Notes under the pieces: model-generated
Databases searched by the model: none
Seen by the model: only the letters and a program-made list of their open reading frames with translations
What the model was told of the DNA's origin: nothing
Made by a program: the position numbers and the translations under genes
Part shown: positions 1 through 10,257 of the stretch, in pieces
Layout: each line of letters starts with the position of its first letter
Numbering within the stretch: the first letter of the stretch is position 1
Source of the DNA: Thiorhodococcus drewsii AZ1
GTDB taxonomy: Bacteria; Pseudomonadota; Gammaproteobacteria; Chromatiales; Chromatiaceae
NCBI RefSeq assembly: GCF_000224065.1
Contig: NZ_AFWT01000025.1
Coordinates: forward strand, 1-64,000
Reading direction: 5' to 3'
DNA length: 64,000 nucleotides

Positions 1-450
1 GGATCCTTCGACGTCGATGCCGCGCCGTTCCAGACAATGATCGTGGCTGTGGTAGTGGTAGATTCCACCAGCCAGTCCCGGACAGCCCGCTGTGATGAGA
101 TAGCCTTCGGTCGGATGCAGATTGCCACTGGAGGGATTGCAGCGCAGCGCCCAACGGGCATCGCCAAAAGCCTTCCAGGCAGAGAGTCCCAGAGAGCGCC
201 CGAGGAGGGCTCCGAGGTGTTGGAGATCGACACTCGCCGGTGCCGGCCGTTCACCCGCTCGGATGGCTGCGAACGCAGGTCCGCCGTCGCTGGCGAGCGG
301 CAACGGAATGCGGGGTGCGTCCTCAAAAGAGCGAAAGGGATGGGGTTGAGTCGCCCAGTCCAGGCCTCCGGGTCCGGGCGCATAGCGCTCGGGGCGGTGC
401 TTGCTGTCGAAATGATAGGCATAGACCTGTCTCAGCCGAGCGTCTGTCAT
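1..450 (-). CDS. SagB/ThcOx-type nitroreductase family protein, partial (3' end outside window)
   Basis: Reading the minus strand from the ATG at 450 gives 150 codons, open to the window edge. It begins MTDARLRQVYAYHFDSKH and contains RCNPSSGNLHPTEGYLI around residues 108-124. That Arg-x-x-Pro-Ser-Ser/Ala-Gly-x-x-His-Pro signature is typical of FMN-dependent SagB/ThcOx-type nitroreductases, which oxidise azoline rings in modified peptides or act as stand-alone oxidoreductases. The FMN-binding C-terminal half lies outside. A weak AGG stands about 10 bases upstream of the ATG. It is on the same strand as the Tc toxin gene, 376 bases downstream of it. No azole-peptide partner genes (cyclodehydratase, precursor) are visible, so its substrate is unknown. 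The family call is fairly secure and the role is not. Confidence 0.75.
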   Translation of the reverse strand, partial: MTDARLRQVYAYHFDSKHRPERYAPGPGGLDWATQPHPFRSFEDAPRIPLPLASDGGPAFAAIRAGERPAPASVDLQHLGALLGRSLGLSAWKAFGDARWALRCNPSSGNLHPTEGYLITAGCPGLAGGIYHYHSHDHCLERRGIDVEGS

Positions 451-805
451 CGCGTTCTACCTGCCTGGCGCGCCAATTCGAGGTTCAAGCCATCAGATCT
501 CGGGCCGAGACACTCGGATATCGACCCGCTCGCGCTGTACCAGTCGTGCGGCTCGCTGTATCCCAGAGGGGAGAAGTCGCGTTCCTGGTGTGGACGAAGG
601 GAGTTGCGTTGCGTTGGTACACCAGGTTGCCAGCATGGCCGATGGATCGCCGAGTTAGGCAAGCCGATTGATGGTTTCTCAAGCCGCCACCGGTCGATTG
701 CAGGTCAGTGACTCTTCGATCCTGTCTTCTGTCATTCCGACCATCAATCGGAACGACCGGATGCTGTCGTAGAGCTGCCGCTAGGTAGAGGCGGCGCAGG
801 GTGCG
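451..805. other. Intergenic region, no gene seen
   Basis: About 355 bases between the SagB-like gene and the toxin gene. The short open frames on both strands (for example minus 485-811) look like random Arg-rich translation and have no recognisable motif. Nothing beyond the hairpin at its right edge is supported. Confidence 0.6.
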
Positions 806-835
806 ACGCACTAGGCGAAAACGAGCCTAGTGCGT
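806..835 (-). terminator. Hairpin at the 3' end of the TcA gene
   Basis: Perfect 11-bp inverted repeat: arm ACGCACTAGGC at 806-816 and its complement at 825-835, with an 8-base loop. It overlaps the TAG stop of the TcA gene (827-829). No U-tract follows on the minus strand, so it is either an RNA-stabilising stem or a weak terminator. Confidence 0.45.
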
Positions 836-3800
836 GGGCGCGGTGTAAGTGAGACGCAAGAGGATGTCACGGACCTCGAGCGTCTCGGGCAGCGACATCT
901 CGAGGGTCACGGCTGTTCCATCCGCTTCGATCTGAAGCTCATCGGTCATAGCGGCCGCTGGAATCGAGTCGACACTGGAAAAGGGAAACCAGCTAGAAAT
1001 CGATTCTCCGTTGATGGTGGCGGTCGCGATTCCTTGCACCTCTTCCGTTCGAATCTGCTGCGAGGGTTGGGGCTCTAGCAACACCTCCAGTCGGACGCTG
1101 ATATCTCTGTCTCCAACCCAGTGGGGGAATAGCCTGGCTCTCGTCAGTGGAATATCGATAGCCCCAGTCGCGTTGTTTGTCGTCATCAGGCTGTGGAAGA
1201 CATCTGGGAGCTCGTGTCTCAGGCTGACGATTCGCACCATGCCATCCTGGAGTGCAGCGTCGACTCGGCCAGGTTGACCGTTGTCGCCGCCTCCCATGAC
1301 GGCTGCTCGCAGGAGGCCATCGTCCTCGGCGGTGTAGCTGAGCTCTAGGATGGCATCGGCGATCGACCCGTAATCAAACACGCGATGGCGATCGGGTAGC
1401 TCCAGAACCCAAGTGCTGACAGCACCAGCGCCCTTGAATGGCGGGTTCTTCGGGCCGTCGAAGCGCAGTTCGAAGACACCGGTGTCGGATTTCGCGCTGC
1501 TGGTTGAAATGGAGGTGTTGCGCCCGATCTGGACGCCGACCAACGCGTCGTCAGCGGGATTGGCGGTAGTGCGAATCGCGCTGTCTACCAGGGTCAGCTT
1601 CGCGGCGACGTTGTTGTAGGGGCCGCTCACACAGGGAATGGTCAAGCGGACCGTGCTGAGCATCCGCCGGTATTGCCCAGGATAGTGCAGGTCGAGCCAC
1701 CACTCGGGTATCGATATACGAGCCCGGCCGAGGTGGCGCAGGCTCAGCAAGGCATCGGGGTCGATCTGAGACAGCGCACAGGGCAGTGTCACCTCCTGGC
1801 GTCTGCGGTCGCGTTCGATGAAGGCGGCTTCCATCGCCTGGAGTTGCAGTAGCAGGCGATCAGCCGCCAGCAGTCCGGCGCGAGAAGCGGTCCAGTTGTC
1901 GAGTTTGACAAAGAAGGTGTCTTCGCCGATTTCGAAGCGATAGGCACGTTCAGCGGTCTGTGCCATCTTGAGGGCCATGTCGTAGGCCTCGCGATACAGG
2001 CGGGAAAGGGTTGTTGATAGGTAGCTGTAGAGGCCCAGATTAGTGAACCGGTCTTTGGCGAAGTCGTAGAGCTCACGGCTGTTGTCGATCTGCTGGTCGT
2101 GGGTCTCGAGGTCTTTCTCGGCCAAGGCGATACGAATATCTGCTACGGTTTTTTGTTGCGTGAGCGCATTTAGTTCCAATTCGGCGATAGCCCTTTGAAG
2201 GTACCATTCCTCCTGGCGTCTCTCATAGCTGGAGTTCGTGGATGTCGCACTGGCGGCTGCTTCGCTACGGCTCCCTCTGTCGCGATCACGCAGAGCTCTA
2301 CGTTGATATTTTGCTTCGAGATTAGCGGCTCCGTAGCCAATGGATGCGGTTCCTATCGCGGTTACAACGAGGCCAGCAGAGGAGAATGAGATACCTCCGC
2401 CAACGCTAGAGCTAAGTGAACTTGACCATTGAGGTCCTTGTCGGTGGCTCAGCGCCTTGGATTCCGCCTGAGATGCAAATTGCCGCCAAGCTTGCACCTC
2501 ATCGAGATCTTGCAGGGCTTTTTGCTCCTTTTCGCTAATGCTGAAAGCGCGATCGCTGGCCAGGAGACTTAAATAGTGCTCAAAACGCTTTCGAATCGGG
2601 TGTTCCATCGTATCCAGATGGTCACGTGAGGCTTTGGCTTCGGCGATAGCATCCAACTTCTGGCGCCGAACCAAGTTGAGAATTGTGTCCTCGTGTACGG
2701 ATCGGAGCAGCGTTAGTTCGCTCTCGTCCTTGCGCTCAAGCGCGCTCAGCAGTTGGTTACCGAACTGCTGCGCGGTTGCTGTGAAGCGGCGGGCACGTTC
2801 CATTAGGACTTCGAACCGATGATGCGGCGGTTGCTCGTTGATCAATACCAGCACATCGTCCAGCTCAAGACCGGCGGCCTTGGCACGGACCAGCAGCATC
2901 GGATCGATGGCCGGTTGCCACAACGGCAGCTCACCCACAACGCCCTCTATATTCATGCAGTGACGCAGTTTGTAGAGCCGATCTTCCACGCGGTCCCAGT
3001 ATTCGAGCAGGGTGTCGTTGGGCGGCACACAGAACGCGAGCGAGCGGCTTTCGAAGACCGGGCCATCGATGTCGGCATCGTCCGCATCGTCGGCGACAAA
3101 ATCATAGGTGGGTTCGAACGGCGGGTCAGGGTCCGGCGGCAGATCCGGCTGGAAGGCGATATCCGAAGTTGCCGATGACCCTACACTGTCATTCTCACCC
3201 GGGTTCAAAGCCAGCATCGCCATGGCTCTCTGGCGAACCTCTGCGTAGGGTCCCAGGCGCCGCACTGCGTTTGCTCTCGTGGTAAAGGCGCTGCCGACCG
3301 CGGGTGGCTCGCCGGGCTCAGACGCACCGACGCCAGCAAAGGTAGGTATTGCAAAGTCGAGATCAGGGTCAGATGCGTTAACGGGGAAGCGTGTGCCTAG
3401 GTTGACGTAGAAATAGACCAGGTTTTCCAGCTCGATGAGAAAGTGGTTACCACTCCCGCGTTGCTGGATGTCGTTGAAGGTGAAACCTTCTTCGGCCAGT
3501 TCACATTCGCCGGTCTCGATCGGCCGTTCGCCGAGCAAGTCAGCCGCCATGGTGTAAAGCAGCATCGCCTCGTTGTTACTTTCGCGGGTGTCGATGCGGA
3601 AACGTTCATCGCCCCAATCGAGCAGATTGTCGATGTAGCGCATGACGATGGTTTTCTGGAACGCCGAGGGACGCAGACGGGCAATGGCATAGGGATTGAA
3701 AGGGTCCGTCTTGTATTTTCTGATGGCTTTCCGATCCGCCAGGAGTTCGCGCAGCTTGGGTAGATTGAGTGTACGAAAGACCACAAAGCGCCAATGGGCG

Positions 3801-6800
3801 TTTGGCTTGGAATCAGCGGTCGTGGGGTCGAAGATGTAACGGTACCAGCGATCGGCCTCTTCAAACTTGCCTATTGAATTCAAGGTATGGGCGATCTGGA
3901 ATGGCAGGTGGAAATAGAGCTCCCAAAGATAGCTGCCGTGCACTCCGTCAAATTGGGAGATTGCGTGGAGTTGATCACCTGATGCCAATTTTTCAAGATT
4001 GCTATATCCGTAATCCTCATCTGGCATTCTGAGCATACCGATCCATGAAAATGACAGGCCAGACTGTTCAGCAGTAGGTTCGGTCTTATTTTGTAGAGTG
4101 GGAGATAGTAACTGATCAAGTCCCTCTCTGAAAAACGTCTGTGACAGACGGGAAGGATATCCAGTTGTAAGTGAAATGAGTTTCCACTTGGCCAAAGATG
4201 CTGACTGAATGTAAAACCACATGTTTGAATTTACATCGTCACTATCCGGTTCACGCTGATCGAGACCTGGCTGTCCTGTCAATTTGATAAGATATTGATC
4301 ATCGCTGACATCCAGCACAGATTCACTCGTACTTCGCTGTACTGTCTTTAAAGAGATGCTGGAGCGGGCAGATTTCTCAAAAAAAATCACATCTCCGTAG
4401 TCGAATCCGGGATTCTTCTGTTTGAAATTTCCGTTGACGATGTAATCAAGCTTCGCAGTACTACTACTCGATTTAATCTCCGGCACACGCCAAAGCCAGG
4501 ATTCTCCAAGTTGTAATCCTGATGTGCTGAACTCGGTAGAATCGCCTATAGGGCTCGGGCTGCCCTTAGGGTTGGTGAACTCTCCATCACGCCTTATTGT
4601 TCTGTTGTCGAATTCGCGAAGAAATCCAACATTCTCGGTGTAATCTCGCTCAGTATTCAAATACTGGACAGGTATATGCTCTACAGGGTGGATCAAGCGA
4701 ATCAGGTGTTTTACGCCACTATGGCTCTGTTCAGTACTTCGACTTGGATGCCTAAACTCGGCATAAATGCGATCACTAATTGGTAATAAACTATTCTTTT
4801 CAAAGTCTCCCTTCGATTGCAGCAAACTGTAGTAAACAAAATCCTGTGGCTGCGACCAAACCCCCGATTCATTTCGTACCGAATAACTGACTGTGATTGG
4901 CAGGATCTCCTGAGACTGATCGTTGACCGGTTCGGCTCCATTCTCAGTCAATTCATCCGGATCGACATCCGGTTGCGCATCCCGCACTTTATCTGCATCG
5001 CTATTCAGTGCGACGTTGGTCCAGAACAAATACCAATTGCCATTCTTGGTCACCGCGCTAATAGTCTTGGCACCGATGTCGAGATCAATGGGTTCCCAGG
5101 GTTCCCAATGACCTTTGCCATTGAAACGCCGCATGAAGTATCGATACGGCTCCTGCAGGGTGCGGCCAAAGAACAAATACTCGCCCTTTTCGTAAAGGGT
5201 GTGGACGATTTTGATGCTGCCGACTTCGACGAACTCGGCCAGGTAGCGCTGAAAGACCTTTTCGATCGTGCTGTTGTCGAGATTGCCCTGTAGCAGATCG
5301 CTCTCCGCAGCCTTGAAGATGTGGGTGCTGTCATCGCGCAGATCCGGCAGCATGTAGTTTTCCGGGTAGAGAAAGACCTTGCGATTGGCCTCCCATACGC
5401 GGTAGCTCTTGCGCCATTTCCATTCCTCGCGCGTTTTTTTGCCCTGCTTGACCTTGACCTGAATGGGCGGATGTATGCCCGTTTCGACCGACTTCTCCAA
5501 TCCCATCAGGCAGCGTTGCATGTAGAGCTGGCACGTCGATATCGCATTTTTGACACGCGACGTCTGGAAACAGCCGTCCATCTCGGGATCGAGCAGGAAG
5601 AAATGGTAAATGTTGCGCGTGTTCTCAAACCGCAATTCCCTGCGGCTCAGGATGCGATCGACCAGCGCGTCGCGTTTCAGGGTTTCGATGTGATCGCTGA
5701 ACCTATCGCTGACATTGCGCCACGCCTCTTCGGTGGGATGCTTGGTTCGGATTGCGCCAAGCACGAGGTCCTTCGCTGCCAATGCCTGCTGGAACGTCTC
5801 GCCTGTGAGTTGACGCAGCGACGTCGGATCCAGGCCGATTCGGCCGGTGAGTCGCACAGCCTCCTTGAGGCGATCCAGCGCACCGAACACGTCACTGTCG
5901 GGCGGCAATGCCGCCAGCAACATCTCCAACTGACCCTCGGTCACGCCTAAAATCAGTGCCAAGCCCGGTCGTGTTGATTCAGCGAACAAACCATCGGCCC
6001 ATCCATCGACGATATCGACTACCGCTGCAGGGTCTTCTTTTTCATTGCGAAGAAGTTCGATGAATTCCGCAAGTCGCCACAGGGTTGACCAGTGCCACCC
6101 GTCGGAAGGGGGCGCGGCATCGCTCAGGGCCAAAGGGGTGATTGCAAATAGTTCCAGTCGGTCGGCAATGAAGCGGACCGCGTCGTCAGATGCATTCAGC
6201 GTTTCAGTCAAAAGCCTCTGCAAGCGAATCAGTGCGGCAACATAAGACAGCAAAGTGGTAGAAGCGGGGCCGTCTCCTGTACGGAGCCAGTCCGTCAGTC
6301 CGATATCCCCGTTCTCCAGCGGATGGGAATCGTCGAAAAATTTGTCGAAGGCTTCGAGGGTATCGCCCGACAGGCTCAGTGCGCCGGCTATGGCGACGGC
6401 GACCTGGGTATGGGGAAGGTGCTGAAGCAATTGCTGACGCAGTGCTTCTGCCAGAAATGGCGCCGAATGATCGTCGCTGCCGGGATCGTGCAAGGGGCCG
6501 CCTTCGACCGACAGCGCATTGAGGAGTCGAGGATCGTCCTGCGTCAGCGCGGCATTGTCCGCGACAAGGTAGCGTTCACGGGTTGCGTCGGGTTGTATGA
6601 GCAGGTTGTCTGAGTCGAGCAACTGGGCAAGCACCGTGCGGGCCGATTCCGGCGTCAGGCCCGCAATCTGGGAAATGGCTGCGGGTGTCAGCCACAGCCG
6701 CTCGTCTTCACGCAATTTGATGCGCACCTGGTCTAGCAATTCAGTGGCATGGGCGACATCTTGATCAGCCGTCCGGTTACCGTCGAGATGCGGCAGGAGG

Positions 6801-9800
6801 TCGTTAAACGACAATCCGACTCGATCGAAGGCGTCGACGAGGTCGATCGCTTCCCAGATGGCTGTGAGTCGGGCTGCTGCAGCGACGTCTGCGGTCAGGT
6901 TTGGAACGATGCGGCTAAGCGCCGCGAAGGCATCTTGAGAAAGCCTGAGCACGCGCGCGAGGCGGGCCGAACGATAGAGTCGATTCAGCTGTTCTCGTTG
7001 GACGATGCCGGTATCGATCACGCTGACGGGTAGATCTCGCTGCAACAGATCAATCAGGTCCGGCTCGGAGATTTGCAGGGCACCTTGCAGTATGCCGAAA
7101 CCTGGTGAGACCTCGGTCTCGTCCGCTTGGGTGTTGGCAAGGCTGGGGTGGCGGACCGTCAGTTGATCGGCGTCGCCAAACAGTTGCTTCCACAGCGACA
7201 AAGACGTTGGGTCTGATGCGGCATCGGGAATTCGATAGCTCAGTGCAATCGCCTCGGAGACTGGCAAGTCAAATCGATCCATCAACTGCTTGATGTCAGC
7301 CAGGCTGGCGAGCATGTCACCGTTGAGCGCTTCGCCGTAGCGTTCCGGATCCGAATCTGGCGGTATGGGCTGGGAAGCGTCGAGCGCATCGATTGCCATT
7401 TGCAGGGCTTCGGGCGTCCAGTCCAGTGCCCGTTGCAGCCGGGTCAGTCGATGCAGCCTGTCAAGCAAGGCGCGAGACGACGCGACGTTCGCGGGTTGGC
7501 CATCGACCTCTAGATGCAGATACTCCACGAAGCCGGTTAGATCATCGGGTTCCTGCGTGGTGATGTCGAATACGACAGAGACGTTACCCCGCACAAAACC
7601 CGTTTCCAACAGTCGTCCCAGCATCTCGCGGGAGAGGCCGGTCAGCTTGGTGAGCTGATGGGTATCGTGCACGGCCATGTTTTCGATCAGCGGCACATCG
7701 ATATTGTCGGCATTCAGGCGGAATCGTTTGGCGAAACGCTGGTATATCGCCCCCAACGCATCGGCCGAAGCAATGGTTGTTTGTTCCTGAGGGGAGATGC
7801 TGAAGCGTGCATACGTCGCGGCACGACGCTGCGCATCGAACAGCGAAGATACCTCGTTCAATCCAACGCCAAGATGTTGCAGGTACAGCAGCATCTGTGC
7901 GTGCGGGAGGTTGAACGGTTGTCGGAAAGACGATCGTGCCTGGGTGGCAAGATTCTCCCAGACATCGCCAGCGAGCGGATCGGCTGAATCGAGATAGTGC
8001 GTGAGTACCTCGTTGACGATTTCGAGATAACGAACGGGCGTGTTGGTGTTTTCGCAAGTCAGGGGAAGCGACCAGAGATCCGGGCGGCGATTGCGAAGAT
8101 ACAGCGGGTGGTCGGTCAGATCGGCATTGATGAAATTGCGCCGCGAGATCTTTTTGTCGATGAAACGCATCAGATCGACGAAGTAGGCTGCCGGACTGAA
8201 GATCGAACGGCAATGGGAACATTTGCAATAGTTTTGTGGGCCAAACAGCTCGCTGTAGCCTGGCAGGCTCTGCAGCACATTGATCAGCGTGCCGGGCTCG
8301 TTGGTCGTTTCCGCTTCGTGCAGCGTGGCGGGTAGAAACGGTGCATGTCCGGTGGTCTCTTCGATGCCATGCACCACATGCAACAGGCGCGTGCGCGTCT
8401 CGATCGCACGCGCGCGGATGCGCAGCGCTACCGGACGCGAGAGTCCGGTGCGCTCGGCCAGCTCGTCGGCATCGTCCAGCTCGGCGATTCTGGCCGCATC
8501 GTCGAGCCCGGCGGCCATCAGGCTGTCGGCTTCCGCATAACCGTCCGACAGCCGTAGCGTTCTTTGCATCGACATCAGGGCGCTGCGGACGAAGGGGCGT
8601 TCCGAGGGCTCAACGTCATCTAGCTCGACACTGAATGCGCGAGCTGTCGGGTCGGCCAGCGGGGAAAAGTTCGCCAGGCGCAGGTCGAGTCCCGGTCGGT
8701 TGTTCCAGGCCCGGGCGAGTGCGGCCTGGCGGCGTTCAATCAGCGTTCGTTTGCGGCCGGCACTTAGCGAGCGGTCGTTGAGAACCTCTCTGACGCCCAG
8801 GCCCGCGTAACGGTTGGCGAATCGCCCAAGGTCCGCAAGATCGGCACGGATCGTCTCGGCCTCGCTCGGCGGCATAAAAGAGAGATCGATGTCATCTCTC
8901 ACTCCATTGTCGCTGAAGATCGGACCATCGCTATTCGGCAAGCGGCTCAGGACATCCATTCGTGCCAGCGTGCTTTCCGGGGGCGGGGCGGTAAAGCGTG
9001 CCAGCGCATAGGCCGTCGGGAACGCCAGCTCAACGTTCTTGTCGAGCACGGCGGCGAAGATTTCTGGCGTATCGCCGTTCGGTGGCTGAATGCCGTTGGC
9101 TTCGATGAAACGCATCCAGTCGCGCCGGTCGCGACTGACCAGGTCACGCGATGCCTGAACACCATCGTCGATCAGGGTGCGGACGGCGTCGAAGTTGTCG
9201 TCGGTCAGGCGTGCCAGGTCGGCGGCGAACAGCAATCGATCACGCTGCGCCTCGCGCAGTGAACCGGCGTCGGCCAGCCGAAACACGGCATCGCTGCTCT
9301 GAGATAAATCGGCGTCTCCCAGCGTCTCGATCGCATCATCATCGAGACCGATGATGTCGCCCAAGGCGGCGTTGCGCGCACGACGGGTGACCTCACGCAA
9401 ACTGTCATCGTCACGCGCATCCTGATCCAGCCCCAGTATGTCGCCAATCGTGTCATCTTCCGTGTCGATTCCGCGACGGGCGATTTTGTACAGCTCAGGC
9501 TGTAGTGCTTCGTTGTCCATCAGGTTGGGAACGACCCGGGTGAAAACGAAATCGTTGAGGGAGAGATCCGCGACCTCGTCAGGGTCGATGGCGAGGCCAT
9601 CAATGGCCGCAGCCAGCTGTTCGGAGGGTTGGTCGAACAGCTCCAGCAGTTGCCTTTTGAGCAACGTCGTTCGACGGCTTTGAAGTTGGTTCGACAATTC
9701 CGCGTCGGCCAAACGGAATTCGCGGCCCTTGAGGCCGAGTCGGGATGTTCGTCGCAGTGTGCTGATCGAACGCCGCCATCTCAGGCGCTGTGCCTCTGTC

Positions 9801-10075
9801 GCTTCGGTACTGGCGGCTTCGAGCAGGGCTTTGCGGGTGTGTTGGTCGACGATGCCGGTGGTATCGAGTCCCTGTTGTCTCTGGAACCTGGCGACAGCGC
9901 GGCGCGTCGTCGGACCAAAACGAGCACGCTCCAGTTCGTCATCGGCGATGGTGAATTGCAACCCGCGCAGATCATTGTGCAGTGCCTTCACAAGGGCGCC
10001 TTGGTCCAGTATTCGGAGTGTGTTTTCGGTGCGTCGGTTGGTTACGCCGAAGCCGCTTGATCGTGGGTTGCTCAT
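827..10075 (-). CDS. Tc toxin subunit A (TcA), peptidoglycan-binding-domain-containing
   Basis: Giant Tc-toxin A subunit of 3082 residues, the pentameric pore/translocation part of ABC toxin complexes that binds host cells and injects the TcC payload. The ATG at 10075 (MSNPRSS) has AAGGA eight bases upstream and is preferred to a start ten codons earlier. Residues about 20-90 resemble a PG_binding_1 domain (ends RFQRQQGLDTTGIVDQ). Around 610-640 lies the Tc hallmark CKCSHCRSIFSPAAYFVDLM. A SpvA/VRP1-like helical region and a neuraminidase-like region (LYPENYMLPDLRDD, near 1570) follow. Near 2640-2735 there is a long helical coiled coil expected to form the channel, and the C-terminal TcB-binding region has IPCVSGPYNN and FKGAGAVSTW. 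It is longer than the usual 2400-2500 residues. The DNA at roughly 3940-5050 is clearly AT-richer than its surroundings, suggesting exchange of receptor-binding segments. Confidence 0.93.
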   Translation of the reverse strand: MSNPRSSGFGVTNRRTENTLRILDQGALVKALHNDLRGLQFTIADDELERARFGPTTRRAVARFQRQQGLDTTGIVDQHTRKALLEAASTEATEAQRLRWRRSISTLRRTSRLGLKGREFRLADAELSNQLQSRRTTLLKRQLLELFDQPSEQLAAAIDGLAIDPDEVADLSLNDFVFTRVVPNLMDNEALQPELYKIARRGIDTEDDTIGDILGLDQDARDDDSLREVTRRARNAALGDIIGLDDDAIETLGDADLSQSSDAVFRLADAGSLREAQRDRLLFAADLARLTDDNFDAVRTLIDDGVQASRDLVSRDRRDWMRFIEANGIQPPNGDTPEIFAAVLDKNVELAFPTAYALARFTAPPPESTLARMDVLSRLPNSDGPIFSDNGVRDDIDLSFMPPSEAETIRADLADLGRFANRYAGLGVREVLNDRSLSAGRKRTLIERRQAALARAWNNRPGLDLRLANFSPLADPTARAFSVELDDVEPSERPFVRSALMSMQRTLRLSDGYAEADSLMAAGLDDAARIAELDDADELAERTGLSRPVALRIRARAIETRTRLLHVVHGIEETTGHAPFLPATLHEAETTNEPGTLINVLQSLPGYSELFGPQNYCKCSHCRSIFSPAAYFVDLMRFIDKKISRRNFINADLTDHPLYLRNRRPDLWSLPLTCENTNTPVRYLEIVNEVLTHYLDSADPLAGDVWENLATQARSSFRQPFNLPHAQMLLYLQHLGVGLNEVSSLFDAQRRAATYARFSISPQEQTTIASADALGAIYQRFAKRFRLNADNIDVPLIENMAVHDTHQLTKLTGLSREMLGRLLETGFVRGNVSVVFDITTQEPDDLTGFVEYLHLEVDGQPANVASSRALLDRLHRLTRLQRALDWTPEALQMAIDALDASQPIPPDSDPERYGEALNGDMLASLADIKQLMDRFDLPVSEAIALSYRIPDAASDPTSLSLWKQLFGDADQLTVRHPSLANTQADETEVSPGFGILQGALQISEPDLIDLLQRDLPVSVIDTGIVQREQLNRLYRSARLARVLRLSQDAFAALSRIVPNLTADVAAAARLTAIWEAIDLVDAFDRVGLSFNDLLPHLDGNRTADQDVAHATELLDQVRIKLREDERLWLTPAAISQIAGLTPESARTVLAQLLDSDNLLIQPDATRERYLVADNAALTQDDPRLLNALSVEGGPLHDPGSDDHSAPFLAEALRQQLLQHLPHTQVAVAIAGALSLSGDTLEAFDKFFDDSHPLENGDIGLTDWLRTGDGPASTTLLSYVAALIRLQRLLTETLNASDDAVRFIADRLELFAITPLALSDAAPPSDGWHWSTLWRLAEFIELLRNEKEDPAAVVDIVDGWADGLFAESTRPGLALILGVTEGQLEMLLAALPPDSDVFGALDRLKEAVRLTGRIGLDPTSLRQLTGETFQQALAAKDLVLGAIRTKHPTEEAWRNVSDRFSDHIETLKRDALVDRILSRRELRFENTRNIYHFFLLDPEMDGCFQTSRVKNAISTCQLYMQRCLMGLEKSVETGIHPPIQVKVKQGKKTREEWKWRKSYRVWEANRKVFLYPENYMLPDLRDDSTHIFKAAESDLLQGNLDNSTIEKVFQRYLAEFVEVGSIKIVHTLYEKGEYLFFGRTLQEPYRYFMRRFNGKGHWEPWEPIDLDIGAKTISAVTKNGNWYLFWTNVALNSDADKVRDAQPDVDPDELTENGAEPVNDQSQEILPITVSYSVRNESGVWSQPQDFVYYSLLQSKGDFEKNSLLPISDRIYAEFRHPSRSTEQSHSGVKHLIRLIHPVEHIPVQYLNTERDYTENVGFLREFDNRTIRRDGEFTNPKGSPSPIGDSTEFSTSGLQLGESWLWRVPEIKSSSSTAKLDYIVNGNFKQKNPGFDYGDVIFFEKSARSSISLKTVQRSTSESVLDVSDDQYLIKLTGQPGLDQREPDSDDVNSNMWFYIQSASLAKWKLISLTTGYPSRLSQTFFREGLDQLLSPTLQNKTEPTAEQSGLSFSWIGMLRMPDEDYGYSNLEKLASGDQLHAISQFDGVHGSYLWELYFHLPFQIAHTLNSIGKFEEADRWYRYIFDPTTADSKPNAHWRFVVFRTLNLPKLRELLADRKAIRKYKTDPFNPYAIARLRPSAFQKTIVMRYIDNLLDWGDERFRIDTRESNNEAMLLYTMAADLLGERPIETGECELAEEGFTFNDIQQRGSGNHFLIELENLVYFYVNLGTRFPVNASDPDLDFAIPTFAGVGASEPGEPPAVGSAFTTRANAVRRLGPYAEVRQRAMAMLALNPGENDSVGSSATSDIAFQPDLPPDPDPPFEPTYDFVADDADDADIDGPVFESRSLAFCVPPNDTLLEYWDRVEDRLYKLRHCMNIEGVVGELPLWQPAIDPMLLVRAKAAGLELDDVLVLINEQPPHHRFEVLMERARRFTATAQQFGNQLLSALERKDESELTLLRSVHEDTILNLVRRQKLDAIAEAKASRDHLDTMEHPIRKRFEHYLSLLASDRAFSISEKEQKALQDLDEVQAWRQFASQAESKALSHRQGPQWSSSLSSSVGGGISFSSAGLVVTAIGTASIGYGAANLEAKYQRRALRDRDRGSRSEAAASATSTNSSYERRQEEWYLQRAIAELELNALTQQKTVADIRIALAEKDLETHDQQIDNSRELYDFAKDRFTNLGLYSYLSTTLSRLYREAYDMALKMAQTAERAYRFEIGEDTFFVKLDNWTASRAGLLAADRLLLQLQAMEAAFIERDRRRQEVTLPCALSQIDPDALLSLRHLGRARISIPEWWLDLHYPGQYRRMLSTVRLTIPCVSGPYNNVAAKLTLVDSAIRTTANPADDALVGVQIGRNTSISTSSAKSDTGVFELRFDGPKNPPFKGAGAVSTWVLELPDRHRVFDYGSIADAILELSYTAEDDGLLRAAVMGGGDNGQPGRVDAALQDGMVRIVSLRHELPDVFHSLMTTNNATGAIDIPLTRARLFPHWVGDRDISVRLEVLLEPQPSQQIRTEEVQGIATATINGESISSWFPFSSVDSIPAAAMTDELQIEADGTAVTLEMSLPETLEVRDILLRLTYTAPTH

Positions 10076-10257
10076 GGGCTGTTTCCTTATCTTGCGTTCA
10101 CACACCGACGCGAAGTTTCAGTGGGTCATATGTTTGCGATTTGCCGATTGCTGCTGATTAAGCTAAATCGTGGTCTTTCCCCTTATATCCCTGATGTCCC
10201 TGATATTTACTTCCGTGTTATGGGGTAATTCCTTCGAGTAAAAATAAATCTGTCACC

